Origin: Micromonospora sp. MW-13
Lineage (GTDB): Bacteria; Actinomycetota; Actinomycetes; Mycobacteriales; Micromonosporaceae
Assembly (NCBI RefSeq): GCF_003434305.1
Contig: NZ_QKKX01000062.1
Coordinates: 1-64,000, forward strand
Length of the DNA: 64,000 bases
Direction of reading: 5' to 3'
A program made the translations under genes and the position numbers. Positions within the stretch are counted from its first letter, which is position 1; each line of letters opens with the position of its first letter. Shown one piece after another: positions 9,203 to 17,622 of the stretch. The notes under the pieces are model-generated. The model was given only the letters and a program-made list of their open reading frames with translations. It was not told the DNA's origin and made no database searches.

Positions 9203-9406
9203 ATGACAGTAAGGCAGAGCCGCGCCCACAGGCCACTCGGCCGAGACCGCGAACCGCAGAGATCCAGTCTTCTGCCTCTTCGCTGGGCAGTCATCATGGG
9301 TCTCAGCGCGGCAGTCGGCATCATGGTCGGCACAGCCGAGGGCCTTCCCTTCGGCGTGCTCGCCAGTCTGATCACGGCTGGAGCACTGCACAAAATAATG
9401 AAGTGA
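9203..9406 (+). CDS. Small two-helix membrane protein of unknown function
   Basis: The ATG at 9203 is preceded by GAAGGGAACC, a fair ribosome site, and gives 67 residues. The first 25 are polar and Arg-rich. The rest is hydrophobic (WAVIMGLSAAVGIMVG, then LPFGVLASLITAGALHKIMK) and should form two membrane segments. It is read rightward from the gap between cas5c and cas3 and ends in a hairpin shared with the cas3 3' end. Its likely promoter contains the partial crRNA-like target at 9038. It could be a host membrane protein of no CRISPR role, or a toxin-like product kept silent by Cascade. I do not recognise the family. Confidence 0.6.
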   Translation: MTVRQSRAHRPLGRDREPQRSSLLPLRWAVIMGLSAAVGIMVGTAEGLPFGVLASLITAGALHKIMK

Positions 9407-9438
9407 GCAGGGCGCCAGGTGGGCGCCCACGCGCTCAC
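9403..9438. terminator. Hairpin between the small membrane gene and cas3
   Basis: An outer pair GTGAGC/GCTCAC (9403-9408, 9433-9438) encloses an inner stem GGGCGCC/GGCGCCC (9410-9416, 9422-9428) with a short loop. It starts at the stop codon of the small plus-strand gene and lies just past the cas3 stop at 9459, so it can end transcription from both sides. Confidence 0.7.
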
Positions 9439-9458
9439 CTGACATGCCCGACCCGCCA

Positions 9459-11726
9459 TCAGACGACGAATTGCTCCAGATTCGGGTCGAGGCTGATGCC
9501 GGTGGCGTCGTCGTACTCGCCGATCCATTCGACCAGTGCACCCCGCCGCACCTCGTTGCCGAGGATCGGCCGCAGCAGTGCGATCACGCCGGGTCGGCGA
9601 AGCACGCTGGGGTGGATGTTCGTCGTGTACGCCTGCAGACTCCGCAGCTTCGTCGGATCCGGAACCGGTGCCTGGCGCAGTTCCACGACCAGTTGCTCCA
9701 GTTCACACCGCAGTTCAGGTGTCTCGGCCCCCTGTGGGGTCACCACGCTGATCCCGTCATCGTTGATCATCCGGAATGCCAGCTTCCGATCCCGCAGCTT
9801 GCTACTCGCGTCCATCGGCCCATCGGCAACGGTCTCGAACTCCCACCGCTGCCGAGCCTGTTGGATACATTGCCCGACATGATGGGCGTCGGCGAGATTG
9901 AGCAGGGCGTACACGTTGCGGTAGTAGCGCCCGAGCGCCTCCAGGTCGTCCGGGTCGGCCTTGTCCGGTCCGAACTGACGCCCGGTGCAGCCGACCAGGG
10001 TCTTGTACGTGGGCGGCTGTCCGCCGTCCTCCGGCGCGAACACGACCACCCGTCCACCGTCTGTCATCCGCCCCTCGCGGTTGGCTCGCCCGGCCGCCTG
10101 AAGCAGCGAGTCGGCCGGCGCGATCGCACGAAACACCACCGGAAAGTCGACGTCCACCCCGGCCTCGATCAGTTGGGTGGCCACGAGCAGGACGCGCTCA
10201 CCCCTGCTGAGGCGTGCCCGCACCTCTTCAAGCACCCGTCGCCGGTGCTCCGGGCACATCCGGGTGGATAGGTGCCGGGCCACACCATCGGGCTCGGCAT
10301 CATGCCAGCGGTCGTACACCACCTTCGCGTCCGCTGTCGTGTTGACCACGACGAGTGCCGACGGTTCCGAGGCGGCCTGGTCGGCGATGTCGGCCAGCGT
10401 TGGCTTCGGGTCGAGCTGCCACTCGTACCGCACTCTTCGCAGATCACTGACCAGCTTCGGGGTGTCGTGGATCAGGTCCGTGCAGGGCACGTCCTTGAAC
10501 TCGTCCAGCGCCCAGAAGCTCGGCTGTGTCGCCGAGGAGAGCAGCACGGTCGCGCCGAAGTGCCGCACGAGTAGCCGGAGTCCGTCGAGGATCGGCGCGA
10601 GCATGGCGTGCGGCAGTGCCTGCACCTCGTCCAACACGATCACCGAGTTGGCCAACCGGTGCACCCGGCGCATCGCCGACGGTTTGCGGGCGTACAACGA
10701 TTCGAAGAGCCGGACGAAGGTGGTGACGACGAACGGGGCGTCCCAGTTCTCGGCCGCAAGCCGCGCCCACCGGCCGGCTTGCGGGTCGTCGAAATCGGCC
10801 TGGCTGTGGTGTTCGAGGACGACCGGCTCGCCGCCCTCCTCGTCGAGCAACCGACGGTAGACGGCGGCGTTCTGTTCGGTGATGGTGAGGAACGGGACCG
10901 CCACGATTACCCGGCGCAGGCCATGCTTCTCCGCGTGCCGCAGAGCGAACCCGCCGCTCGCGAGGGTCTTCCCGGCTCCGGTCGGCGCACCGAGGCGGAA
11001 CACTCCACGATCGCGCTCAGCCGCCGCGAGACAGTCCGCGTAGACCTGCTCCCGCAATCTGGCTATCGGAGTGTCGCCGCGACCGGCGAGTTCGTCGCGC
11101 CGCCGCTGTTCGAACAGCTTGTAGAGGTGGCCGAAGTCGGCGTCCGGACGCACCTGCGGGCTTGCCAGTCCCTGAAAGTGCGCGCTGGTGTCCAGGCTGT
11201 CCGCGTCGACCAGAGCGCTGTAGCACAGCCGCAACGCCATTTCGCCCACCAACGGATCCGCCCGCCAGTCCGCCGGCACGAGATGGTCGAGCCGCTCCGG
11301 CAGGTCCGGCAACAGCCCCGGCAGTTCCCGCTCGGCGGACGCCATGTTGCCCGGTTCGGCAGCCAGTTTTCCTTGGAACGCCCCACGGAGGCTGGGCGTG
11401 TCGATCAGTCCACCATGGTGGCCGAAGATCGCACCGGCGAATCCAGCGAGTCCGCGTTCATAAGCGACCCGGGTACCGAGTGACTTATGGTCGATGCCGA
11501 CCGGACGGCCGGTGGGCGCGACAACAGCGAGCTTGTCCTGCCAGGCGCAGGCCGCCTTGCCCACGTCATGCAGCGCACCAAGCCAGTACGCCACTTCACC
11601 CCCACCGAACGGGCCGGCAAACCGTCGCGCCAGCTCGGCGGTGCTACGAAGATGATCGGCCAGCGAATGCCACCGGTTGCTACCAGAAGCAGGGCTGTGC
11701 GCCCAAGGAGAACCCATACCAGACAA
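9459..11726 (-). CDS. cas3: CRISPR-associated helicase-nuclease Cas3
   Basis: The protein has 755 residues from a TTG at 11726, or 752 from an ATG at 11717. The N-terminal HD nuclease domain shows His53-Asp54 (LGALHDVGK), IDHKSLG and GHHGGL. The SF2 helicase part has Walker A GAPTGAGKT, motif II VLDEVQALPH, motif III LLSSATQPSF and motif VI QAAGRANREGR. Cas3 is recruited to Cascade-bound DNA, unwinds it and degrades it. In many I-C loci cas3 is joined to cas5; here about 0.7 kb lies between them, holding the crRNA-like element and a small gene. Nothing suggests inactivation. Confidence 0.97.
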   Translation of the reverse strand: MSGMGSPWAHSPASGSNRWHSLADHLRSTAELARRFAGPFGGGEVAYWLGALHDVGKAACAWQDKLAVVAPTGRPVGIDHKSLGTRVAYERGLAGFAGAIFGHHGGLIDTPSLRGAFQGKLAAEPGNMASAERELPGLLPDLPERLDHLVPADWRADPLVGEMALRLCYSALVDADSLDTSAHFQGLASPQVRPDADFGHLYKLFEQRRRDELAGRGDTPIARLREQVYADCLAAAERDRGVFRLGAPTGAGKTLASGGFALRHAEKHGLRRVIVAVPFLTITEQNAAVYRRLLDEEGGEPVVLEHHSQADFDDPQAGRWARLAAENWDAPFVVTTFVRLFESLYARKPSAMRRVHRLANSVIVLDEVQALPHAMLAPILDGLRLLVRHFGATVLLSSATQPSFWALDEFKDVPCTDLIHDTPKLVSDLRRVRYEWQLDPKPTLADIADQAASEPSALVVVNTTADAKVVYDRWHDAEPDGVARHLSTRMCPEHRRRVLEEVRARLSRGERVLLVATQLIEAGVDVDFPVVFRAIAPADSLLQAAGRANREGRMTDGGRVVVFAPEDGGQPPTYKTLVGCTGRQFGPDKADPDDLEALGRYYRNVYALLNLADAHHVGQCIQQARQRWEFETVADGPMDASSKLRDRKLAFRMINDDGISVVTPQGAETPELRCELEQLVVELRQAPVPDPTKLRSLQAYTTNIHPSVLRRPGVIALLRPILGNEVRRGALVEWIGEYDDATGISLDPNLEQFVV

Positions 11727-12297
11727 GAACGGCCCCTACGAACGTCGCAGAATTTTCGGGATTGGAGATCAGGGCCTCGGATGGTATCGGTGGTTGCCGG
11801 TTTCGGCGGTGAAGCGCACCGAGTGACGTGGAGGATTTTCAGCCTTTGAAGGCAGGAGTCACCGTGCCTGCACCGAAGAAGTGCACTGACGAGCTGCGCC
11901 AATGCGCGGTCCGGCTCGCCTTCTAATGTCGCAAGTCGGCTGGTCAGCGGCAGGCACAATCGATGAAGGTCAGCGTCTGGGACGTCAACGGCGAATATTT
12001 CAGCGGATCGTGGAGCTGAAACGTAAGGTTCGTGAGCTGCTCCGAGCGACGGAATCTTGGCCAGGTAAACCACACCCAGGCGGGCTCGAGGACCTCCCGG
12101 CGCTCGACGCGCCAGCCGCCGCGTTCGTCGACCAACGGCCGAACTGCGCGCCGGTCGCCGTAGCTCCGCGCCACGCTGCCGCCCCTGTGTAATCGGGCGG
12201 CGATTTCGCAACTTCTCCGAGGAACCCTGGCGGGAGCTTTCAGGGGACTGACCGAGACGGTACGACGAGCGGCGCCGCGATCACCCCAGGACTGCGC
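11727..12297. other. Gap between cas3 and array 2 with transposase debris
   Basis: This 571-bp gap holds the cas3 upstream region (11727-11860), a decayed IS3-type reading frame (11864-12060) and about 240 bp (12061-12297) that keep an open minus-strand frame with Arg- and Trp-rich translation but no recognisable domain. No intact gene is visible. The trailer end of array 2 begins at 12298. Confidence 0.6.
11864..12060 (+). pseudogene. Remnant of IS3-family transposase OrfA
   Basis: A GTG at 11864, preceded by GGCAGGAGT, reads VPAPKKCTDELRQCAVRLAF and then hits a stop. This strongly resembles the start of actinobacterial IS3/IS911 OrfA proteins (MPAPRKYPDELRERAVRL). Further on, RIVELKRKVRELLRATE matches the coiled-coil end of OrfA in another part of the frame. 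The middle is deleted and no OrfB (DDE integrase) follows. It is dead and marks a past insertion between cas3 and array 2. I found no clear terminal repeats. Confidence 0.7.
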
Positions 12298-15200
12298 GTT
12301 ACAGTCCTCGCCTGGCACGAGGACCGGGGCGCAGCCTCCGCAGCCCTCGGCGATGAACACGACCCAGTACTGGTTGCGATCCTCGCCCGGCGCGAGGGCC
12401 GGGCGCAGCGTCAACGCAGGGAGCAAGGCAGCCTTGCCCCCCAACGGTTGCGATCCTCGCCCGGCGCGAGGGCCGGGCGCAGCGCACCGCCCACAACGGC
12501 AACCGCCTGGAGGTGCTCGTGGTTGCGATCCTTGCCGGGCGCGAGGGCCGGGCGCAGCACTGGCCTTTGACATCGCAATATAGTTCAGCCATGTCCAGTT
12601 GCGATCCTCGCCCGGCCCGAGGGCCGGGCGCAGCGGGCCGGTGAGGCTGCCGACAAGTTGGGTGCCGCGTCGTTGCGATCCTCGCCCGGCGCGAGGGCCG
12701 GGCGCAGCGTCGAGGTGTTCGACGAGGCGCAGATCCTGACGGAGTTGCGATCCTCGCCGGGCGCGAGGGCCGGGCGCAGCGTCGGCGTCATACGGCAGCT
12801 CCTGGTCGCCCCAGACGGGTGGCGATCCTCGCCGGGCGCGAGGGCCGGGCGCAGCTACGCGGTCGCCGCCGTCATCGAACGGCGTTCCACGATGTTGCGA
12901 TCCTCGCCCGGCGCGAGGGCCGGGCGCAGCAGGCGGCACAGTCAAGCTCGTGCAGAGCGCAGCCCTGTTGCGATCCTCGCCCGGCGCGAGGGCCGGGCGC
13001 AGCGGCGGTGGTCGCGGCCGAGTTGTCCGGCGAGTTCAGCGTTGCGATCCTCGCCCGGCGCGAGGGCCGGGCGCAGCGCCTTCCTAGCACATACGGGATT
13101 GCTGCGCAACCCCCAGTTGCGATCCTCGCCCGGCGCGAGGGCCGGGCGCAGCGCGCACCACGGCGACCGGCCTCACGACTTCGGTTGTGTTGCGATCCTC
13201 GCCCGGCGCGAGGGCCGGGCGCAGCCGGACTGCGCAGACCAGGTCGCCGGCGGCTCGCCCAGTTGCGATCCTCGCCCGGCGCGAGGGCCGGGCGCAGCTT
13301 CGGCGTGCTGGCGCAGGTGACCATCTCTGACAGGTTGCGATCCTCGCCCGGCGCGAGGGCCAGGCGCAGCTACTTTGCCCGCAGGCAGTGGAGGAGGTAC
13401 GCGGTGGTTGCGATCCTCGCCCGGCGCGAGGGCCGGGCGCAGCGTCGCGCGGCCGGGTACATCGTGGTCGGAGCGATCCAGGTTGCGATCCTCGCCCGGC
13501 GCGAGGGCCGGGCGCAGCGGATGATTCACGCCCCGAACGTGACAACCGTGGTCAAGGTTGCGATCCTCGCCCGGCGCGAGGGCCGGGCGCAGCCCCGTGA
13601 GCAGGATCGGCATATAGCCGTAGTTCTTGGCGATGCGATCCTCGCCCGGCGCGAGGGCCGGGCGCAGCCCTCCTCCTGGCGGCCCACCCGGACGGCACCC
13701 GTAGGGTTGCGATCCTCGCCCGGCGCGAGGGCCGGGCGCAGCCTGGCAGCCAGGCACCACCGCACCGGTGTATTTCCGTTGCGATCCTCGCCCGGCGCGA
13801 GGGCCGGGCGCAGCGGAGGAGTCGGCGGTCGACGCGATCGCCGACGCCCGGTTGCGATCCTCGCCCGGCGCGAGGGCCGGGCGCAGCCATCGGAGAGCGG
13901 CATGGGCGGTCTCTCCTCTCACCGGTTGCGATCCTCGCCCGGCGCGAGGGCCGGGCGCAGCTCGCCAGGACCTGAATCGTCGGGGTCAGGACCGCCATCA
14001 GTTGCGATCCTCGCCCGGCGCGAGGGCCGGGCGCAGCGATGGACCGGGGGGACTTCCGGGCGACGGAGGCCGGGTTGCGATCCTCGCCCGGCGCGAGGGC
14101 CGGGCGCAGCCCTGGGGGCCTTTCTCATGCCGTTCAGCGGGACTCCCGGTTGCGATCCTCGCCCGGCGCGAGGGCCGGGCGCAGCCTTCTCCCTCGTTAG
14201 CGGGTCGCTCACCCGCACACATGTTGCGATCCTCGCCCGGCGCGAGGGCCGGGCGCAGCGCAGCAGTTGGTGTTCTCTGCGATGGAGGGTGCGCGGTTGC
14301 GATCCTCGCCCGGCGCGAGGGCCGGGCGCAGCCAGCACCGGTACGAGTCGCAGCCGCGTCCCCGGTGGCAGTTGCGATCCTCGCCCGGCGCGAGGGCCGG
14401 GCGCAGCACATCCGGCAGCTCGCCGAGGCGATCACCGCCGCACTGTTGCGATCCTCGCCCGGCGCGAGGGCCGGGCGCAGCCCGGTGGCGCACGGGGCGC
14501 CGCCGCTCGCCGACGGGCAGTTGCGATCCTCGCCCGGCGCGAGGGCCGGGCGCAGCGGCCGTTCCACACACCGGTCGCGTTCCGCGCGTCCCGGTTGCGA
14601 TCCTCGCCCGGCGCGAGGGCCGGGCGCAGCACGACTGCTACGACCTGGCCTGCGACGAGATCTGACCACGTTGCGATCCTCGCCCGGCGCGAGGGCCGGG
14701 CGCAGCTCAGCTCCTCGTGCTGCCGCACGGCGTACGGACGGTCGTTGCGATCCTCGCCCGGCGCGAGGGCCGGGCGCAGCGCCGGGGACGCGGGGCGGTT
14801 GGGTGGAGCGGACCAGGTTGCGATCCTCGCCCGGCGCGAGGGCCGGGCGCAGCTAGTGCGGCGCGACGGCGAGCGCGTCGTACTCATTAGGTTGCGATCC
14901 TCGCCCGGCGCGAGGGCCGGGCGCAGCGCCCAGCAGGAGCAAGCACCAGCGCATCGACCGGCGTAGTTGCGATCCTCGCCCGGCGCGAGGGCCGGGCGCA
15001 GCTGCGCAAGGCCGGCGGGCTGTTGGCTGCGCGAGACGGGTTGCGATCCTCGCCCGGCGCGAGGGCCGGGCGCAGCTCTTTGATTGACGGGAGTCTTTGG
15101 TTAGCGCATCGTGTTGCGATCCTCGCCCGGCGCGAGGGCCGGGCGCAGCCCGGCCACGCCGTCGACCACGATTCCCTGCCGCTTCTGGTTGCGATCCTCG

Positions 15201-16415
15201 CCCGGCGCGAGGGCCGGGCGCAGCGCCTTGACCCGGGTGCTGTCGGCGGTGAGGTACTCCTCGTTGCGATCCTCGCCTGGCGCGAGGGCCGGGCGCAGCG
15301 TCGCGGCCAGGCCACTGGCCACGATCTCGGCGTCGGAGTTGCGATCCTCGCCCGGCGCGAGGGCCGGGCGCAGCTGCCACGTTCATCGGTGGGTGGATGC
15401 GCAGCGACAAGTTGCGATCCTCGCCCGGCGCGAGGGCCGGGCGCAGCGTTACCTGGTCCGGGTGGCCTTCTTCGTGGCCGTCGGGTTGCGATCCTCGCCC
15501 GGCGCGAGGGCCGGGCGCAGCGCCAGCTCCGCCCGGCTCACGGGGCCACGTCCGCGACGTTGCGATCCTCGCCCGGCGCGAGGGCCGGGCGCAGCCCGCG
15601 ACAAGGCGGCCGGAATGCACGACGAAACTCCGGTTGCGATCCTCGCCCGGCGCGAGGGCCGGGCGCAGCTTGATGCCGTTGGCGTTGTAGGTGATGGCAC
15701 GCACCACGTTGCGATCCTCGCCCGGCGCGAGGGCCGGGCGCAGCCCTCGGCGGTCTTGTGCTCCGGCATCACCGCCGAGGTGTTGCGATCCTCGCCCGGC
15801 GCGGGGGCCGGGCGCAGCGGGCCGGCGGAGATGTTGGAATACGGCGTCTTGTTCCAGTTGCGATCCTCGCCCGGCGCGAGGGCCGGGCGCAGCGCTGCAC
15901 AGAATTCGACCATGATCGGTCTTACGATGGGTTGCGATCCTCGCCCGGCGCGAGGGCCGGGCGCAGCACGATGATCCACGCGCCGAACGTCACAACGGTA
16001 GTGAAAGTTGCGATCCTCGCCCGGCGCGAGGGCCGGGCGCAGCCTCGATGTGCTGCCGACGGGGTACGGGGTGACCCGGGGGTTGCGATCCTCGCCCGGC
16101 GCGAGGGCCGGGCGCAGCGTCTATGGCTACGGTGACCCGTTCATCGAGTGGGAGGTTGCGATCCTCGCCCGGCGCGAGGGCCGAACGCAGCGCGCTCGTG
16201 GTCCAGTTCCCCGACGGGCTGCACATCTCGTTGCGATCCTCGCCCGGCGCGAGGGCCGAACGCAGCCACCGGGGGGCCCTGTAGCCGTTCCTCGATCCGG
16301 TGGTGTTGCGATCCTCGCCCGGCGCGAGGGCCGAACGCAGCCACCATCGGCTACGTCGTGTGGGACGGCTACATCAAGGTTGCGATCCTCGCCCGGCGCG
16401 AGGGCCGAACGCAGC
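12298..16415 (-). CRISPR. CRISPR array 2 (type I-C), 56 repeats
   Basis: There are 56 repeats of the same 37-bp unit and 55 spacers. The leader is on the right (16416-16539), so transcription runs leftward. The leader-distal end is degenerate: 12298-12335 has several changes and one inserted base, and the repeats at 12522, 12598, 12744 and 12819 carry point changes. Scattered single changes occur at 13334, 13632, 15263 and 15782. The four leader-proximal repeats (16155, 16230, 16305, 16379) all carry GG-to-AA near the 3' end of the plus-strand unit. Spacers at 13519 and 15968 encode the same peptide. No spacer is shared exactly with array 1 by eye. Confidence 0.98.
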
Positions 16416-16539
16416 GGTTCGCGAGCAGCAAAAATAGCAATCCGTTGATGCCTTTTCGACTCGCGAGCAGCGATTTATTCATCTAATCCAGATTTTTCGC
16501 CTCGGAACCCCCCGATGTATCCGCGTTCACTTGGGGTTC
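16416..16539 (-). promoter_or_regulatory. CRISPR leader of array 2
   Basis: This 124-bp AT-richer stretch aligns along its length with the array-1 leader at 3245-3370, with scattered substitutions. It keeps the TTATTCATCTAATCCA block and the GGAACCCC/GGGGTTCC inverted repeat (16504-16511 and 16533-16540) that touches the neighbouring cas2 stop. It should drive array-2 crRNA and receive new spacers. The mutated but uniform first four repeats beside it argue that acquisition here has continued. Confidence 0.85.
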
Positions 16540-16830
16540 CTAGATCACCAACGCTCCCCGCGGGTCAACCGGCCGCGACTTGCCGAGATGCTCGACGTCG
16601 TTTAGCGCGTAAGCCGGCAGACGGTAGATCCGGACGCTGTCCTGGGTCGGGTCGATCACCTCCTGGAGCGCGGCCACGAAACGCACCTTGTCGGTTTCGC
16701 GGCAGACCACCACGAACACCGACTCCTGCACACGATGCCCGTACGCCTCACAGATCCTGGCAACCCTACGGAGTCGACGTTGCCCCTCCGGCGTGACCGT
16801 CTCGACATCGTACGCGACGAGTAGATCCAT
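16540..16830 (-). CDS. cas2: Second Cas2, orphan copy beside array 2
   Basis: This intact 96-residue Cas2 is 85/96 identical to the operon copy. It keeps Asp8 (VAYDVET) and the RRLRRVARICEAYG helix. Differences include K36E and E40V, with the rest mostly conservative. Similarity between the loci starts at the GCC just before the ATG and runs through cas2 into the leader, while cas1 is absent upstream. It therefore arose by duplication of a leader-cas2 block. It has no operon promoter in view; whether it pairs with the single Cas1 is unknown. Synonymous as well as conservative changes suggest it has stayed under selection. Confidence 0.95.
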   Translation of the reverse strand: MDLLVAYDVETVTPEGQRRLRRVARICEAYGHRVQESVFVVVCRETDKVRFVAALQEVIDPTQDSVRIYRLPAYALNDVEHLGKSRPVDPRGALVI

Positions 16831-16965
16831 GGCTGGATACGCGCGCAGGTGTGGCCACCGATGTCGGCAACCCGGCCATGGTCGCCGCCACGCTGATCCT
16901 CGCGCTCTCCGTCCGCAGACAAGGGTGGCAACCTCCTTTGGAGGATCCGCCTCTGCCGCCTGCGC

Positions 16966-17613
16966 CTACATCAGAGGAAGGGCAGCAACGGTACGCCACT
17001 CGTACATCTGGTGGTCGCGGTGCATCTCGATCAGGTCAACCTGCCTGATAGCTACGTGAGTGGGCTGAATCTCCGCACGGCTCGTGGCCTCGATGTAGGG
17101 CAGTGCAGGCCCGCCAGCGGTGAGGTAGGCGACGCTCACATGCGGACGAAACCGGTCCGGGTCCTCACCAACCTCGTCGGGGCCCAAGACCCGGCCGATC
17201 GCCTGCCGGGTTAGGTGGCGTAGCCCGTGGATTCGCTCGGCGGGCTCGGCTGGCATCAAGATCGCCTCGTCGGCCACGACGATTGGTCCGAACTCGACCT
17301 GAAACGCTGGAAGGGCGGCCAGCAGCGAGCGAGCTTCGTCGGCGATGTCCTGGACAACGTCCAAGGCGAGTTCATCGGCGAAGCCGACACCCTGCATGGT
17401 GAGGTGCAACCATCGATCCGGGATCAGGGTGAGGCTCGGCATCCCTGCCAGAGCTGTTCGGTAGGCCGTCGCGGTGTCGCAGAGTTGTTGTTGGTACTCG
17501 AAGGTGATGTGGAAGGCGTAGAAGCGCCTGCCGACGCGCCACCCTGGACGCCACCACCAATGGTTACGGACTTCGTCTGCGTGCTGGCCCGGGGCAAGGT
17601 CAACAAGCGACAT
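16966..17613 (-). CDS. 2H phosphoesterase (2'-5' RNA ligase-like) protein
   Basis: The protein has 215 residues from an ATG at 17613 with GAGGAGTCGGG upstream. It carries the two HxT/S signatures of the 2H superfamily: HLTM near residue 85 and HVSVAY near residue 170. Such enzymes open or join 2',5'-linked or cyclic phosphates in RNA or nucleotides; the substrate here is unknown. It is nine bases downstream of a GntR regulator gene and probably shares its transcript, so its expression is likely controlled by that regulator. Confidence 0.85.
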   Translation of the reverse strand: MSLVDLAPGQHADEVRNHWWWRPGWRVGRRFYAFHITFEYQQQLCDTATAYRTALAGMPSLTLIPDRWLHLTMQGVGFADELALDVVQDIADEARSLLAALPAFQVEFGPIVVADEAILMPAEPAERIHGLRHLTRQAIGRVLGPDEVGEDPDRFRPHVSVAYLTAGGPALPYIEATSRAEIQPTHVAIRQVDLIEMHRDHQMYEWRTVAALPLM

Positions 17614-17622
17614 CCCGACTCC

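Noticed and set aside
12385..16450. Long open frames across array 2, up to 715 codons
   Set aside because: Same cause as in array 1; the GC-rich repeat lacks stops in several frames.
16885..16910. Short match to the repeat (GATCCTCGC) near the second cas2
   Set aside because: Only nine bases match, there is no handle or hairpin, and such a match is expected by chance in GC-rich DNA.
16831..16965. Short plus-strand frame with a hydrophobic start between cas2 copy 2 and the 2H gene
   Set aside because: It lacks a ribosome site, runs into the antisense of the 2H gene and has no family resemblance.
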